The notes under the pieces are model-generated. The model was not told the origin of the DNA. It saw only the letters and a list, made by a program, of their open reading frames with translations, and made no database searches. The position numbers were made by a program, and so were the translations under genes. A DNA stretch of 64,000 bases from Lotus japonicus (Eukaryota > Streptophyta > Magnoliopsida > Fabales > Fabaceae). The stretch's first letter is position 1. Every line of letters starts with the position of its first letter. Shown here in pieces: positions 21,454 through 32,990 of the stretch. The DNA lies in the NCBI RefSeq assembly GCF_012489685.1, contig NC_080046.1:4873449-4937448 (forward strand), given 5' to 3'.

Positions 21454-21867
21454 TGTAACATCCCGATCTGACGACTGGCCTCACGCTAACAACATTAGCT
21501 TTATCAACGCGTTTTGTCCTCACTTACGCACTTCTCGGGAAAACTTCCCAGGGGTCACTCTCCTAAACTGTATAATCCCATACCTATATAGTTTCAGAAT
21601 ACCTCTTGTTCGGGTGTGAGATCGGTTCATTCACGTGTCTTTCCACCTAGAAGTCTGTCAAGAGCCGCTCCTTGTCTGTGCCTCACTGCACCGGCAATCA
21701 CTCCTCGCCCTCGTCGGCTCCGAGTATCATAGGTCCACCAGCTTCCGCTTGGTTCGTCCCTGAACCACACCGTACTAGAAGAGGTCGGCTCTGATACCAT
21801 TTGTAACATCCCGACTTGACGACTGGTCTCACGGTAACAACACGAGTCTTTTCAGTGCGCTTCCTGT
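21454..21867 (-). mobile_element. Cassandra-like TRIM retrotransposon with 5S rRNA trace
   Basis: A left LTR starting TGTAACATCCCGA at 21454 (to about 21635) and a truncated right LTR starting TGTAACATCCCGA at 21802 (homology lost by about 21867) flank about 165 bp. A tRNA-Met PBS (minus-strand TGGTATCAGAGC) is at 21788-21799. Within the left LTR, aacttcccaggggtcac then cctaaac at 21542-21568 matches the reverse complement of the 3' part of plant 5S rRNA; Cassandra TRIMs carry such a 5S promoter segment. Most of the 5S internal control region is missing here. No coding capacity, as expected for a TRIM. Confidence 0.6.
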
Positions 21868-22171
21868 GACACATCCCTCACATGTTTACTTCTCTTGCCC
21901 ACCTCCTCATTACCATTTGCCACATACACTCCTTCATTGACTTCGAAACCCTTGGATGAAACCCGAGGTAATTTACCCTCTCTAACACACTCTTCACCAT
22001 CAAAATTTGGAATCGGTCGATCGGTCTCACACCTAAAAACTAACCCAATTGTCACGTCAGCACCCACATCATTGTGGCTGACCCCACCACTTTTAAACCC
22101 AAAGCACATTGCAAATCATAGCTCCCCACCCCTCTAACATAGGGAAATTCAAAATCTCGTTAGCTCCAACT
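21868..22171 (-). pseudogene. LINE ORF1 remnant, distal half (interrupted by the Athila element)
   Basis: Minus-strand reading gives VGANEILNFPMLEGWGAM then, after a stop, FKSGGVSHNDVGADVTIGLV, VFRCETDRPIPNFDGEE and EVGKRSKHVRDVSQ. It joins to the minus-strand ORF1 remnant 31294-32604 across the Athila insertion. Low-complexity linker region of a plant LINE ORF1; several stops. Confidence 0.5.
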
Positions 22172-22176
22172 GTCTC

Positions 22177-23221
22177 TGATGAGCAATATTTTACCCATTT
22201 TATATAGCCTTAATTTTTCATTATTAATGATTATTCGTAATTAATTGACCTTGCTTGACAGAGATTTCTATTATTTGGTCTAATTACGTTTATTCTTATT
22301 TTCAGGTTTTATTTGACATCAAGGGCATTTTGGAGAATTGCGGAATGAAGATTTGATTGTGCTGGAGTGAAGATTGTATTTTAGGAAATATTAGGATTTA
22401 ATTTCGGAATAAATTAAGTTTGATATCTTTCAGATTCAAACTTATTTAGGTTGTTATTTTAAAACTCTATCTTTAGGATTTATTGTTATCTTTTAGGATT
22501 TGATTAGGATTTGTGATCTCAGCTCTTATTCAAGGGTTTGTGCTGAGAGAAACGATTACCTTTTTGCCTTCTACTTATTATTCAATATAATTTCGAATTT
22601 CAGTTATATTAGAGCTCTGCTAGGGTTTTATGCTTTTAATCCCTATTCTCTTCTCCAATATAATTGTTGAATTCGCCCCATCCATGGAAGGCTAATTCCC
22701 TTCGAACGAATTCCTTTGCAAAGTATATCGCGCTCTTGAGGTATAGTGCTTAATAGAATTCACCTGATTAGTTTTCTTCATCTCTAATTCTGGCTTAGGT
22801 TTGCTTAATTCCTTTTGTTCACGAAATAGAAGATGATGTATGTTCGCTTAGTTCATATTAGGGCGTAAACGATTCTTAATCGCTTAGTTTAGGAATCTGT
22901 GAATTAGTTATCGCTTAGTTAATTAATTCTCACGAACTAGGAAACTAATAACAAGAATTGATCTTTAGATACCCGTGATTGAGCAGCGATATACTGAACA
23001 AAGGGATTCGTCCGTCTTTACTTATCATATTAATCTGTTTTTACTTTCTGCTAATCTTTTGAACTGAATCACAAACCCCCCCCCCCCAGTGTGTGTGCGT
23101 TGTGCGTTCTTAATACTGAATCTTTGTTGAAACGATAATCCTTGGGAAACGACCTAGGAGTCACTTCCTAGTTACTACAGTTTTCTTAATTAATTATTTG
23201 TGTCGGGTACGACCTCGATCA
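22177..23221 (+). repeat. 5' LTR of the Athila element
   Basis: TGATGAGCAATATTTTACCC to CCTCGATCA. Includes a C-run at about 23078-23089 and an A/T-rich U3. Almost identical to 30244-31288. Confidence 0.93.
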
Positions 23222-23225
23222 AATT

Positions 23226-23243
23226 TGGCGCCGTTGCCGGGGA
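23226..23243 (+). other. Primer-binding site, tRNA-Asp type
   Basis: TGGCGCCGTTGCCGGGGA, four bases after the LTR; complementary to the 3' end of tRNA-Asp. Confidence 0.88.
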
Positions 23244-23615
23244 CTGTCGTCTTTACCAAAGGTTCAATAGAGTTAGTATTAGTAGTATTAGTATTATTAG
23301 TAGTAGTATTAACAAGTTCGATCTCTGACGCAGGTACTGGATTTGTTGGTGAAGGTAAGGATTAGTGATTCTTGAAGGATAATTAGGCTGTAACTTTAAA
23401 CGGCCATATCTTTTGCTCCAAAACTCGGAATTCAACATATTATATATGCTTTTGGGGTAGAAAAAAATTTCCAATTCATCTGTGACCGCTACGCCGTGAG
23501 ATCGATTCTTAAAAACGCAAAAAGTGGCCTTCCGCCAAAAGTTTTTTAGGGTTTTGAAAAAAAAAAAAATTCAAGTGATTCTTATTCTTATTCTATTTGG
23601 GATACTTAGTGTTGC

Positions 23616-25490
23616 ATGACTAGGGCTAATCCTGGGTTTTTGCATCCATTTATTTCTGAAATAGATAGAGAATTTCATAGGTTAATTAGAGCACATAGAG
23701 CTTTTGTAACTGATCCTTATTTAAGTGATTCTGATTCTGACCTTGATTTTGATTCTGAATTTGTTGCAGTTTCTGAAAACATGGCTGAAGAAGGACCGCG
23801 AGAGAGAACACTAAGGGAGCTGGCTGCACCTGATTTCACCTACGAAAGCTTGTGTATCCAGTATCCTGAGGATGTACCATGTGTACTCAAAACTGGACTA
23901 ATCCATTTATTGCCTAAGTTTGGTGGTCTTGCAGGTGAAGATCCTCATATGCACATCAAGGAGTTCCGTACTGTCATATCCACCATGAAGCCTCCTGAAG
24001 TTGACAAAGATCATATCTGTTTGAAGGCTTTTCCTCATTCCCTTCAGGGAACTGCAAAGACTTGGCTGTATAACCTGCCTCCTTCATCCATTGCAAGCTG
24101 GGACGACCTGAAAAGAAAGTTTCTTTAGAAGTTCTTCCCTGCCTCTAGGACAACTTCAATCAGAAAAGACATCTCAGGAATCAGGCAGCTACATGGAGAG
24201 ACTCTACATGAATACTGGGAAAGATTCAAGACACTATGTGTGAGCTGCCCCCATCACCAGATTTCCGAGCAGCTCCTAGTTCAGTATTTCTATGAGGGTT
24301 TGCTCAACATGGAGAGACATCTCATTGATGCTGCTTGTGGAGAGGCATTGAATGACATGACTCCTACTGAAGCCAGGCAGTTGTTTGAGAAGATGGCTGC
24401 TAATTCTCAGCAGTTTCAAACAAGGAGTAATGATGCTGTTAAAACTGTTAATGAGATTGGGACAGATCCAAGGATGGACAAGCTTGAGAAGAGGATGGAA
24501 ACCATTGCCAGCTTAGTTACTCAATTGGCCATGAACCAGAATAAACCTTCACAACAGGCAAAGGTTTGTGGCATTTGCACTAAAGACCATAATACTGATG
24601 TTTGTCCTTCTCTGCAGGAACCTACAGATGAGAATCCTGAAGCATATGCTGCCAACATTTTCAATAATCGACCTCAGCAAAATTATGATCTGTCATCTAA
24701 CAGATATAACCCTGGCTGGAGAAATCATCCAAATCTTAGATGGTCTGATCAGTCACAACCTGCCCAAGCACCGTTTCAGAATAATGCTAGACCATATGTT
24801 CCTCCTCCAATGCAACAATAGGCTAACAACCCTGCTGCACCGCAATCTAAAGAATCTTCATTGGAGGATATGTTGAAGCAGATGACAGCCCAAAACATGC
24901 AGTTCCAACAAGACACCAGATCCTCCATTCAGAATCTGACCAACCAGATAGGACAGATGGCTACTTCAATAAACCAGCTACAATCCCAGAATTCTGATAA
25001 GCTGCCCTCTCAGACGGTGGTCAATCCAAGAAATGTGAGCGCCATCACCTTACGGTCGGGGAAGCAAATTGATGCAGATCATGGACCAGAGCCAGAGCCA
25101 GAGCCAGAGCCTGAACCTGAAAAGGAGACAGAGACCACTGCCACAAGAACCTTCCAAGTACAACTACCTTCCATTCCTCTTCCATTCCCTCCGAAAGCTA
25201 TGCCAAGCAAGAAGAAGGAAGAGGTAGATAAAGGAATCTTGGAGATATTCAAGAAAGTGGAGGTGAACATACCTCTACTTGATGCACTCAAGCAAATTCC
25301 AAGATATGCAAAGTTTCTGAAAGAATTATGCACTCAGAAAAGGATGCTGAAAGGAAATGAAAGAGATCGCATGGGGAGAAACGTTTCTGCAATCATAGGT
25401 AAAGCTGGTAAACCTGCTCTTGTTTCTGATGTTCCTGAAAAGTGTGAGGATCCAGGTACGTTTTCTGTTCCTTGGGGAGACCATTTTTAA
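23616..25490 (+). pseudogene. Athila gag
   Basis: Starts MTRANPGFLHPFISEIDREF at 23616. The capsid-type core (LIHLLPKFGGLAGEDPHMHI, LKAFPHSLQGTAKTWLYNLP, DISGIRQLHGETLHEYWERF) spans about 23880-24400, followed by a compact CX2CX3HX4C knuckle (CGICTKDHNTDVC, about 24568-24606), one residue shorter than CCHC. Then come a Gln-rich coiled coil (24861-24990), the SAITLRSGKQ motif and a (PE)n run at 25087-25120. In-frame TAG stops lie at 24126-24128 and 24819-24821. The frame ends at 25490 just after GTFSVPWGD, where a deletion joins it out of frame to pol. Confidence 0.85.
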
Positions 25491-28400
25491 AGACAGCCCG
25501 AACCAAGATAGATGTTTATGCTGGTACACTGACTATGGAATTCGGTGATATTGTGGTTAGGATAAACATTTTTGATGCTATGAAACATCCACCTGAAGAC
25601 TATTATGTGTTTCATATTGATTTGCTTGATGAACTGCTTGATGATATGCTTGATGAACATGAATCTGATTTCCTACATGATTCTGATTTTCCTTCACTAA
25701 GAGGGTCATACACTTGTCATACATGTACTGCTACTGAAATGTGTGATTCTTGCATTGATCAATTTTTGGACACTGTTGTTGTTGACTCAGATGTTAAGAA
25801 ATCTGATTGCACTAACCCAGTTGTTGAAGTGCAGGCTGTAGAAACTGTATCTGCTAGTTTGGTTCCATTTGTTTTGCAGGCACCCGTATTGGAGCTTAAG
25901 CCCTTACCAGATAACCTCAAGTATGCTTACTTGGAGGATGATAAGAAGCTCCCTGTCATTGTTTCCTCAACCCTTCATGAAAATCAAGAGGAAAAGTTGC
26001 TGCAAGTACTAAAGAAGCACAAGAAAGCTATTGGTTGGACCTTAGCTGACATTCCTGGGATTAGTCCATCCATGTGCATGCATAGAATACTCTTGGAAGA
26101 AGGAGCGAAGCCAGTAAGACAACCACAAAGGAGACTCAACCCAGTGATACTTGATGTTGTGAAGAAGGAGATCACCAAGCTGCTACAAGCTGGAATTATA
26201 TATCCGATCTCTGACAGCCCTTGGGTGAGCCCAGTTCAAGTGGTCCATAAGAAGACAGGACTTACCGTAGTGGAGAATGAGAGGAACCAGCTTATCCCCA
26301 CTCGAGTGCAAAACAGTTGGAGAGTCTGCATTGATTATAGGAGGCTCAATCAAGCAACTAGAAAGGATCACTTTCCTTTGCCCTTCATTGATCAAATGCT
26401 TGAGCGCTTAGCAGGTAAAAGTCACTACTATTTTCTTGATGGTTTTTCTGGGTACTTTCAAATTCACATTGCTCCTGAGGACCAAGAAAAGACCACATTC
26501 ACTTGTCCCTTTGGCACTTTTTCCTATAGAAGGATGCCCTTTGGCCTATGCAATGCCCCTGGTACATTCCAGCGGTGCATGGTAAGTATTTTTAGTGATT
26601 TCTTAGAGAGTTACATCGAGGTATTTATGGATGATTTCACTGTTTACGGATCTTCATTTGATACATGTTTAGATAATCTGGATAAAGTTTTGCATAGGTG
26701 CATTGAAACTAACCTTGTTTTGAATTATGAGAAGTGTCATTTTATGGTAGAGCAAGACATAGTTCTAGGTCATGTGATTTCTAACAAAGGTATAGAGGTG
26801 GATCCAACCAAGATAGATGTTATTTCACATTTGCCTTACCCCTCCTGCGTGCGAGAGGTGCGTTCTTTTCTTGGCCATGCAGGTTTTTATCGCAGGTTCA
26901 TTCAGGATTTCAGCAAGAAAGCCCTTCCTCTCTCTAACTTGCTGCAAAAGGACGTGGCGTTTGATTTTGATGAGAAATGCAGAGAGGCGTTTGATTGCCT
27001 AAAGAAAGCCTTGACCACCACTCCTATCATTCAGGCACCTGATTGGACAGCCCCTTTTGAGCTCATGTGTGATGCCTCTAATTACGCATTGGGTGTTGTC
27101 CTTGCTCAAAAAGTGAATAAGTTACCTAGGGTAATATATTATGCTTCCAGGACTTTAGATTCTACACAAGCGAATTACACAACCACTGAAAAATAACTTC
27201 TAGCTATTGTGTTTGCTCTAGATAAATTCAGATCATATTTGCTAGGTTCTATGATTATTGTTTATACTGACCATGCAGCTCTAAAGTTCCTGTTGAAGAA
27301 GGCTGAATCAAAACCTAGGTTGATCCGATGGATGCTCTTGCTCCAAGAGTTTGACTTGGAGATTAGAGATAGAAGTGGAGCACAGAATTTGGTGGTCGAT
27401 CACTTGAGTCGGATAGAGAGGGATGCTGATACTTTACCCATTAGAGATGACTTTCCGGATGAGCGACTCTTTAATATTTCAGTTTCTTTTCCAGCACCCT
27501 GGTTTGCTAATATTGTTAATTATTTAGCTGCTTCTGTTTTCCCTCCATTTTCATCTCGAGCTCAGATTGCTAAGCTTAAGAGTGATGCTAAATATTATTG
27601 TTGGGATGACCCCTATTTGTTGAAGTTTTGTACTGACCGGGTTATTAGGAGGTGCATTCCAGATCATGAGATTGAATCAGTCCTTCAGTTTTGCCATGCT
27701 TTTGCAGTGGGCTGTCACTTTGGACCCCAAAGGACAGCACACAAGGTGCTTGATTCTGGATTTTACTGGCCCACCATCTTCAAAGATGCGTCAAGGATTT
27801 GCAGCACTTGTGAGCCATGTCAGAGAGCAGGCGGTACCATTTCTTGGAGAAAAGAGATACCTCAACAGCCCATGCTATTTTGTGAGGTCTTTGATGTCTG
27901 GGGTATCGATTTTATGGTTCCTTTTCCTGTTTCTTTTGGTTTTTATTATATTTTGCTTGCTGTTGATTATGTTTCTAAATGGGTGGAAGCTAAGGCCACC
28001 CGGACTAATGATTCTTGAGTTGTTGTGGATTTTGTTAGGTCTAACATCTTTTGCAGGTTTGGCATTCCTAGAGCAATCATTAGTGACCAAGGCACCCATT
28101 TCTGCAATAGGTCCATGCAAGCTCTTCTCAAGAAATATGGGGTTGTTCATAGAATTTCCACACCATACCATCCTCAAACAAATGGGCAAGCTGAGAATTC
28201 CAACAGAGAGATAAAGAGGATCTTGGAGAAGACTGTCCAGCCTAACAGGAAGGATTGGAGCAATAGACTTGAGGATGCTCTTTGGGCCCATCGTACTGCT
28301 TACAAAGCACCCATCGGAATGTCCCCTTACCGCGTTGTCTTTGGTAAGGCATGTCATCTTCCAGTTGAGATAGAGCATAGGGCTTATTGGGCTGTGAAGA

Positions 28401-28807
28401 CTTGCAACTTGGCTCTTGATCAAGCTGGTGGCGAAAGGAAGCTTCAATTCAGTGAGTTAAATGAGATCCGCTTGGAAGCCTATGAGAACTCTAAGTTCTA
28501 CAAAGAGAAGACCAAAATATTCCATGATAGCTTGATTTCCAGAAAAGACTTTTTGGTTGGACAACAAGTGTTGTTTTATAACTCTAGGCTTGGCCTAATG
28601 AGCGGTAAGCTTCGTTCTAAGTGGATTGGTCCTTTTGTTGTTACTAATGTGTTTCCTTATGGTACTGTAGAGATCAAAAGTGAATCCACAGATAAGAGCT
28701 TCAAAGTTAATGGTCATCGCCTCAAGCATTTCCTCACTGATCCTTCTCTTGTGGATGCTTCCAAGGACGATGTTTCCTTGGTTGTTTCCACCCTCCTCCC
28801 GCCATGA
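25472..28807 (+). pseudogene. Athila pol without protease: RT, RNase H, integrase
   Basis: Begins in GRPFLKTARTKIDVYAG, which normally follows the aspartic protease; the DxG-S active-site region is absent. Then RT (about 26150-26850: WRVCIDYRRLNQAT, FLDGFSGYFQI, FMDDFTVYG near 26625), RNase H (LMCDASNYALGVVL near 27063; TDHAALKFL near 27268), integrase zinc finger (27676-27830; [11 protein letters not shown]), core ([11 protein letters not shown] near 27898, SDQGTHF near 28081, HPQTNGQAE near 28172) and C-terminal DNA-binding part to 28807. In-frame stops: TAA 27194-27196 and TGA 28016-28018. Otherwise one frame throughout. Confidence 0.9.
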
Positions 28808-30228
28808 ATCAGGGAGTTTTCTTTCTCCTTCTTTACTTTTATTGCACTTGTTCAATTCCATATTTGTTATGCTTCATTGGGACAATGTGTAGTTTAAGTG
28901 TGGGGGGGAGATTAGCTTAGGTAGAATAAATTAGATGAATAAATTGATGCATGCTTCTCTTTGAATTCTTAGGTCTTGTTTAGATTATGGGCATTTTCTT
29001 TCTTTGAATTGAGTCATGATATCTTGTGATGTGAATCCATGCGTTCTTGTGTGTCAAGTTACTTTTGAAAATTGAGGGGTTGAAACAATTATGATAGACT
29101 TAATTCCCCTGTGAGAGTTTTGAGCCTTAACTGTAGGTGGTCAAATGTATGTCATCTCTAATCTTTATCTTGTGTGATTGCACTCTTGAATACTTGCACT
29201 CTAGAACTTGACTTGACGCTTGTTTCTATTTGATACTCACATGCATATATTGAGGTGATTTTAGGCATTTTCTTCTTTTAATTAATAAGCCACTAGCCAT
29301 ATAAGCCTACCTTGAATGAATTATCCTTTGATAGCCACTTTGAGCCTTTTTACCCTTCTTTTCTTTAGCTCATTACAAGCTTATAAGTGAAAAACCATGA
29401 TTGACCTAATCTTAGGGAATTTTGGAGCTTTGGAATTGTTTTGGGAGTAAGTACTAAGTGGGTAAGGGTGCATTGTTCTTTAATTCTTCCAATTCTTGGT
29501 TATGCTTAGTTGGTTGTTGTAAATAGTATGGTGGTGCTGTTTTTTCTTACTAGTTCAGTTAAAAAAAAATAATAATAAAAAAAACGAAAAAAAAAGAAAA
29601 AAAAAAAGAAAAGAAAAAAAAAAGAAGGCCAAAGAGGAAAAAATGAATGAAAGGATGAAGGATGAAAAGTTCAAGTGTGGAATTGGAGGAAGAATTGCAA
29701 ATCTTATGCTATGAAATTGGGTTGATTTTGACTTACTTCTTACTTATTCCCCATTGCTCCTCTATTTCTTAAGGTTTTAGCTACTTATCCCATATTCTAT
29801 CCTACCTTGTCCTTGGCCCATTACAACCTTTAAAAGTCTTTTTTGATCTTTATGTGCATGTGTTTTTGATTGTTGATGTTAGCGTCTTGTCAAGCCTATG
29901 GTAGTGTTTGTTCTCATGAAGTGCCTTGAGCGTAAACACAAACCTTAAACACTTGAGTGTAAACACTTTGAGAGCATAACTTGTGAGGTTCTATCATCTT
30001 TGTTCTCACCTTTTGGTTTGATTGGTTACTTTACATGCTTGGATGTTTGGATGATATTCATGGATTTCTTGTCTCTTTGATTCTTCACTTGATTTTGCCC
30101 ATTTCTCTACATTACCTAGGATTCATTGTTAAGTATGTGATCTTTTAGGTCATTGCATGATTCACTTCTAGTTTCAAATTGGTTTTCATGTTCTTAATTC
30201 TTTATTTTGCCCAGGAGTGCAAAAGGCT
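28808..30228 (+). other. Non-coding 3' region of the Athila element
   Basis: No ORF of note. A polypurine-like tract (gtgtgggggggaga) occurs early, at about 28898-28911, besides the true tract at the LTR. An A-rich run with scattered G occupies about 29557-29645. Athila-class elements often carry a degenerate env region here, but I see no env-like protein. Confidence 0.7.
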
Positions 30229-30243
30229 AAGTGTGGGGGTATT
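30229..30243 (+). other. Polypurine tract of the Athila element
   Basis: AAGTGTGGGGGTATT immediately before the 3' LTR start TGATGAGC. Confidence 0.85.
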
Positions 30244-31288
30244 TGATGAGCAATATTTTACCCATTTTATATAGCCTTAATTTGTCATTATTAATGATTA
30301 TTCGTAATTAATTGACCTTGCTTGACAGAGATTTCTATTATTTGGTCTAATTACGTTTATTCTTATTTTCAGGTTTTATTTGACATCAAGGGCATTTTGG
30401 AGAATTGCGGAATGAAGATTTGATTGTGCTGGAGTGAAGATTGTATTTTAGGAAATATTAGGATTTAATTTCGGAATAAATTAAGTTTGATATCTTTCAG
30501 ATTCAAACTTATTTAGGTTGTTATTTTAAAACTCTATCTTTAGGATTTATTGTTATCTTTTAGGATTTGATTAGGATTTGTGATCTCAGCTCTTATTTAA
30601 GGGTTTGTGCTGAGAGAAACGATTACCTTTTTGCCTTCTGCTTATTATTCAATATAATTTCGAATTTCAGTTATATTAGAGCTCTGCTAGGGTTTTATGC
30701 TTTTAATCCCTATTCTCTTCTCCAATATAATTGTTGAATTCGCCCCATCCATGGAAGGCTAATTCCCTTCGAACGCATTCCTTTGCAAAGTATATCGCGC
30801 TCTTGAGGTATAGTGCTTAATAGAATTCACCTGATTAGTTTTCTTCATCTCTAATTCTGGCTTAGGTTTGCTTAATTCCTTTTGTTCACGAAATAGAAGA
30901 TGATGTATGTTCGCTTAGTTCATATTAGGGCGTAAACGATTCTTAATCGCTTAGTTTAGGAATCTGTGAATTAGTTATCGCTTAGTTAATTAATTCTCAC
31001 GAACTAGGAAACTAATAACAAGAATTGATCTTTAGATACCCGTGATTGAGCAGCGATATACTGAACAAAGGGATTCGTCCGTCTTTACTTATCATATTAA
31101 TCTGTTTTTACTTTCTGCTAATCTTTTGAACTGAATCACAAACCCCCCCCCCCCAGTGTGTGTGCGTTGTTCGTTCTTAATACTGAATCTTTGTTGAAAC
31201 AATAATCCTTGGGAAACGACCTAGGAGTCACTTCCTAGTTACTACAGTTTTCTTAATTAATTATTTGTATCGGGTACGGCCTCGATCA
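30244..31288 (+). repeat. 3' LTR of the Athila element
   Basis: Same 1045-bp length as the 5' LTR. Substitutions seen by eye include G/T near 30285, T/C near 30597 and 30642, C/A near 30776, T/G near 31171 and three changes in the last 90 bp. Confidence 0.93.
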
Positions 31289-31293
31289 GTTTC

Positions 31294-32604
31294 CAAAATT
31301 CCTAGAGTTAGAATCGAATCCTTGCGGGCCCCTGCAATCACGACAGATTTGTGGAATACCTCTGCCCTAGGGTTGTCATACATCAACCCCGTCACACTAG
31401 TGTCATAAGGCACCAAACCATCACTACAACCAGCTAAGCCGCCAACATCGTCACCAGTACTCGATTCACCAGCTGATCCCCCATCTTCTTCTCTGATACC
31501 TCCGTCTCATCATCACCATTTCGCGTTGAATGAAAACAGCATGGCCCTAACTCTCGTTGCATCGGTTCCTCAATCAACTGAATCACATAATTCAAATCGT
31601 TAATCTGATCATTCACCTCCTTAGAAAGCAAACCAGGCACCGCCGTGCTCACCTTCAAGCGCACAAATTTAACTAATGAGAAAGCTTATGTTGAATCATC
31701 CACATCGATTATACTCCTGAAAGACCGCAACTCATAATCGAAACACTCCTTCCTCTACAGGTTCAACGGAAGACGATAACACCTCACCCAACAAATCCTC
31801 GCCTCAGGCACAGATGATTCCTAATTCCAAGGCTCAACGGAAAGAAAGGCCTATTCGACCCACTCCTTAGCCCTCTGAAGAATAGCATCCAAGTCCTCAT
31901 TCTCTAGAGCCGAAATCAACACAAGATCCCCCCCCCCCAAGTACCTCAGGTTCGCCGCCACCAGTCCTTCCACCAGAAATGCATCCTTCAAAGTCTCCAC
32001 CATCCCAACATCTCTCACCTTGCCCACCCTACTATGTGCGAGCCAGCCGTCAACTTCCCCATCGACCCACAAACCCTCCCCCGAAGTCAAAACACGCTCC
32101 ACCACCCATCTCTCTCCTTTCCCAGTTAACCCCTCCTTGCCCTTAGTCGATCTGCCAAAGAATATGTTTAGGTTGGCTGTCGCGCACCACCGTCGCATAA
32201 GAAACATCCTTCTTTCTCATCCCCTGGTTCTGGCTCAAAGGATCTCTCCCATCCAAGTTGTTCGCTAAAGCCACCTTTGAGACCTTCGAAACCTTAGCAA
32301 ATCTCGGTATGCTCACATGAAATTTTCGATCACCCATGATGATCTTATCCAACTGCCTTTCAAGCCTCCCAACATCCAGCACATCCAAGAAACAGACAAA
32401 CCCAAAACGCCTTCCAACCCTATCCTTCTTCCTTGGAACGAAAACCTCCCACACCCTCCCCCACCGTTGAAACTCATGCCACAGATCCTTCTCCCCAAAA
32501 GAGTCTGAGAAGTTAGAGACAAAGAACAAAGTGGCATTTGATCGCCTCTCGTACCGTCGCCGCCCCGCCTCCTGATCACGCTCCTCTCCCTCTTGCTCAC
32601 TCAC
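31294..32604 (-). pseudogene. LINE ORF1 remnant with RRM (proximal half)
   Basis: Minus strand from 32604. An RRM fold is visible at about 32330-32530: ATLFFVSNFSDSFGEKDLW, FQRWGRVWEVFVPRK, GRRFGFVCFLDVLD. It continues with VSIPRFAKVSK, SYATVVRDS (a phrase typical of plant LINE ORF1) and, after frameshifts near 32200, LVAANLRYLGGGDLVLISAL and AILQRAKEWVE near 31855, then PGLLSKEVNDQINDLNYV near 31600. RRM-type ORF1 proteins bind LINE RNA. The frame is broken at least twice and is then interrupted at 31293 by the Athila element; the rest lies at 21868-22171. No ORF2 is present. Confidence 0.65.
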
Positions 32605-32809
32605 TCATTTTCCCCCCTAATTAATTGCATAAAATATGGTGGTGGTAAAAGTCATAAATTATAAAGGACTATTTAGCCAACATTTATGAACAATACAACC
32701 TTGAAGACCTAGCGAAGATGCTACAACCATTACTTACCTTGGATTTTTGTTTGACGACAATTACTTTTGTACTATTGTTACCAGGCAGTCACACTACTTA
32801 ATAAGGTTT

Positions 32810-32990
32810 TAATGAGGCCTCTTCCTTAGATCCTTCTTCTAAGGAGGGGGAGGGGGAGGGGGTGAGTTACTATTAGCATTTTTTCTGTTCTTTGTAATTT
32901 CTTCTCTTATTTCTTCACTTGTATTGGGTTGAAGTACCCCTTGTACTTCTCTTCAATATATTTAATTCATTGCCTATAAAAAAGCGTTAC
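32810..32990 (+). mobile_element. LINE 3' tail fragment
   Basis: Contains GGGTTGAAGTACCCCTTG at 32928-32945, then cttcaatatatttaattcat and an A-run (ataaaaaag), matching the tail at 1395-1453. Preceded by a G-rich aaggagggggagggggag tract at 32843-32862. No target duplication found. Confidence 0.55.

Larger units (their letters stand above)
22177..31288 (+). mobile_element. Athila-type Ty3/gypsy LTR retrotransposon
   Basis: LTRs 22177-23221 and 30244-31288, both 1045 bp, starting TGATGAGC and ending CGATCA; PBS tRNA-Asp type at 23226-23243; gag 23616-25490; pol 25472-28807; long non-coding 3' region; polypurine tract 30229-30243. Flanked by GTCTC (22172-22176) and GTTTC (31289-31293), a 5-bp target duplication with one change. 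The LTRs differ at about eight positions by eye (under 1%), so insertion is recent. Gag-pol has four in-frame stops and an internal deletion that removes the protease. It sits inside a LINE ORF1. No env-like ORF is visible. Confidence 0.92.

Noticed and set aside
25079..25333. Minus-strand frame ending in GSGSGSG
   Set aside because: Antisense reading of the (PE)n repeat in Athila gag.
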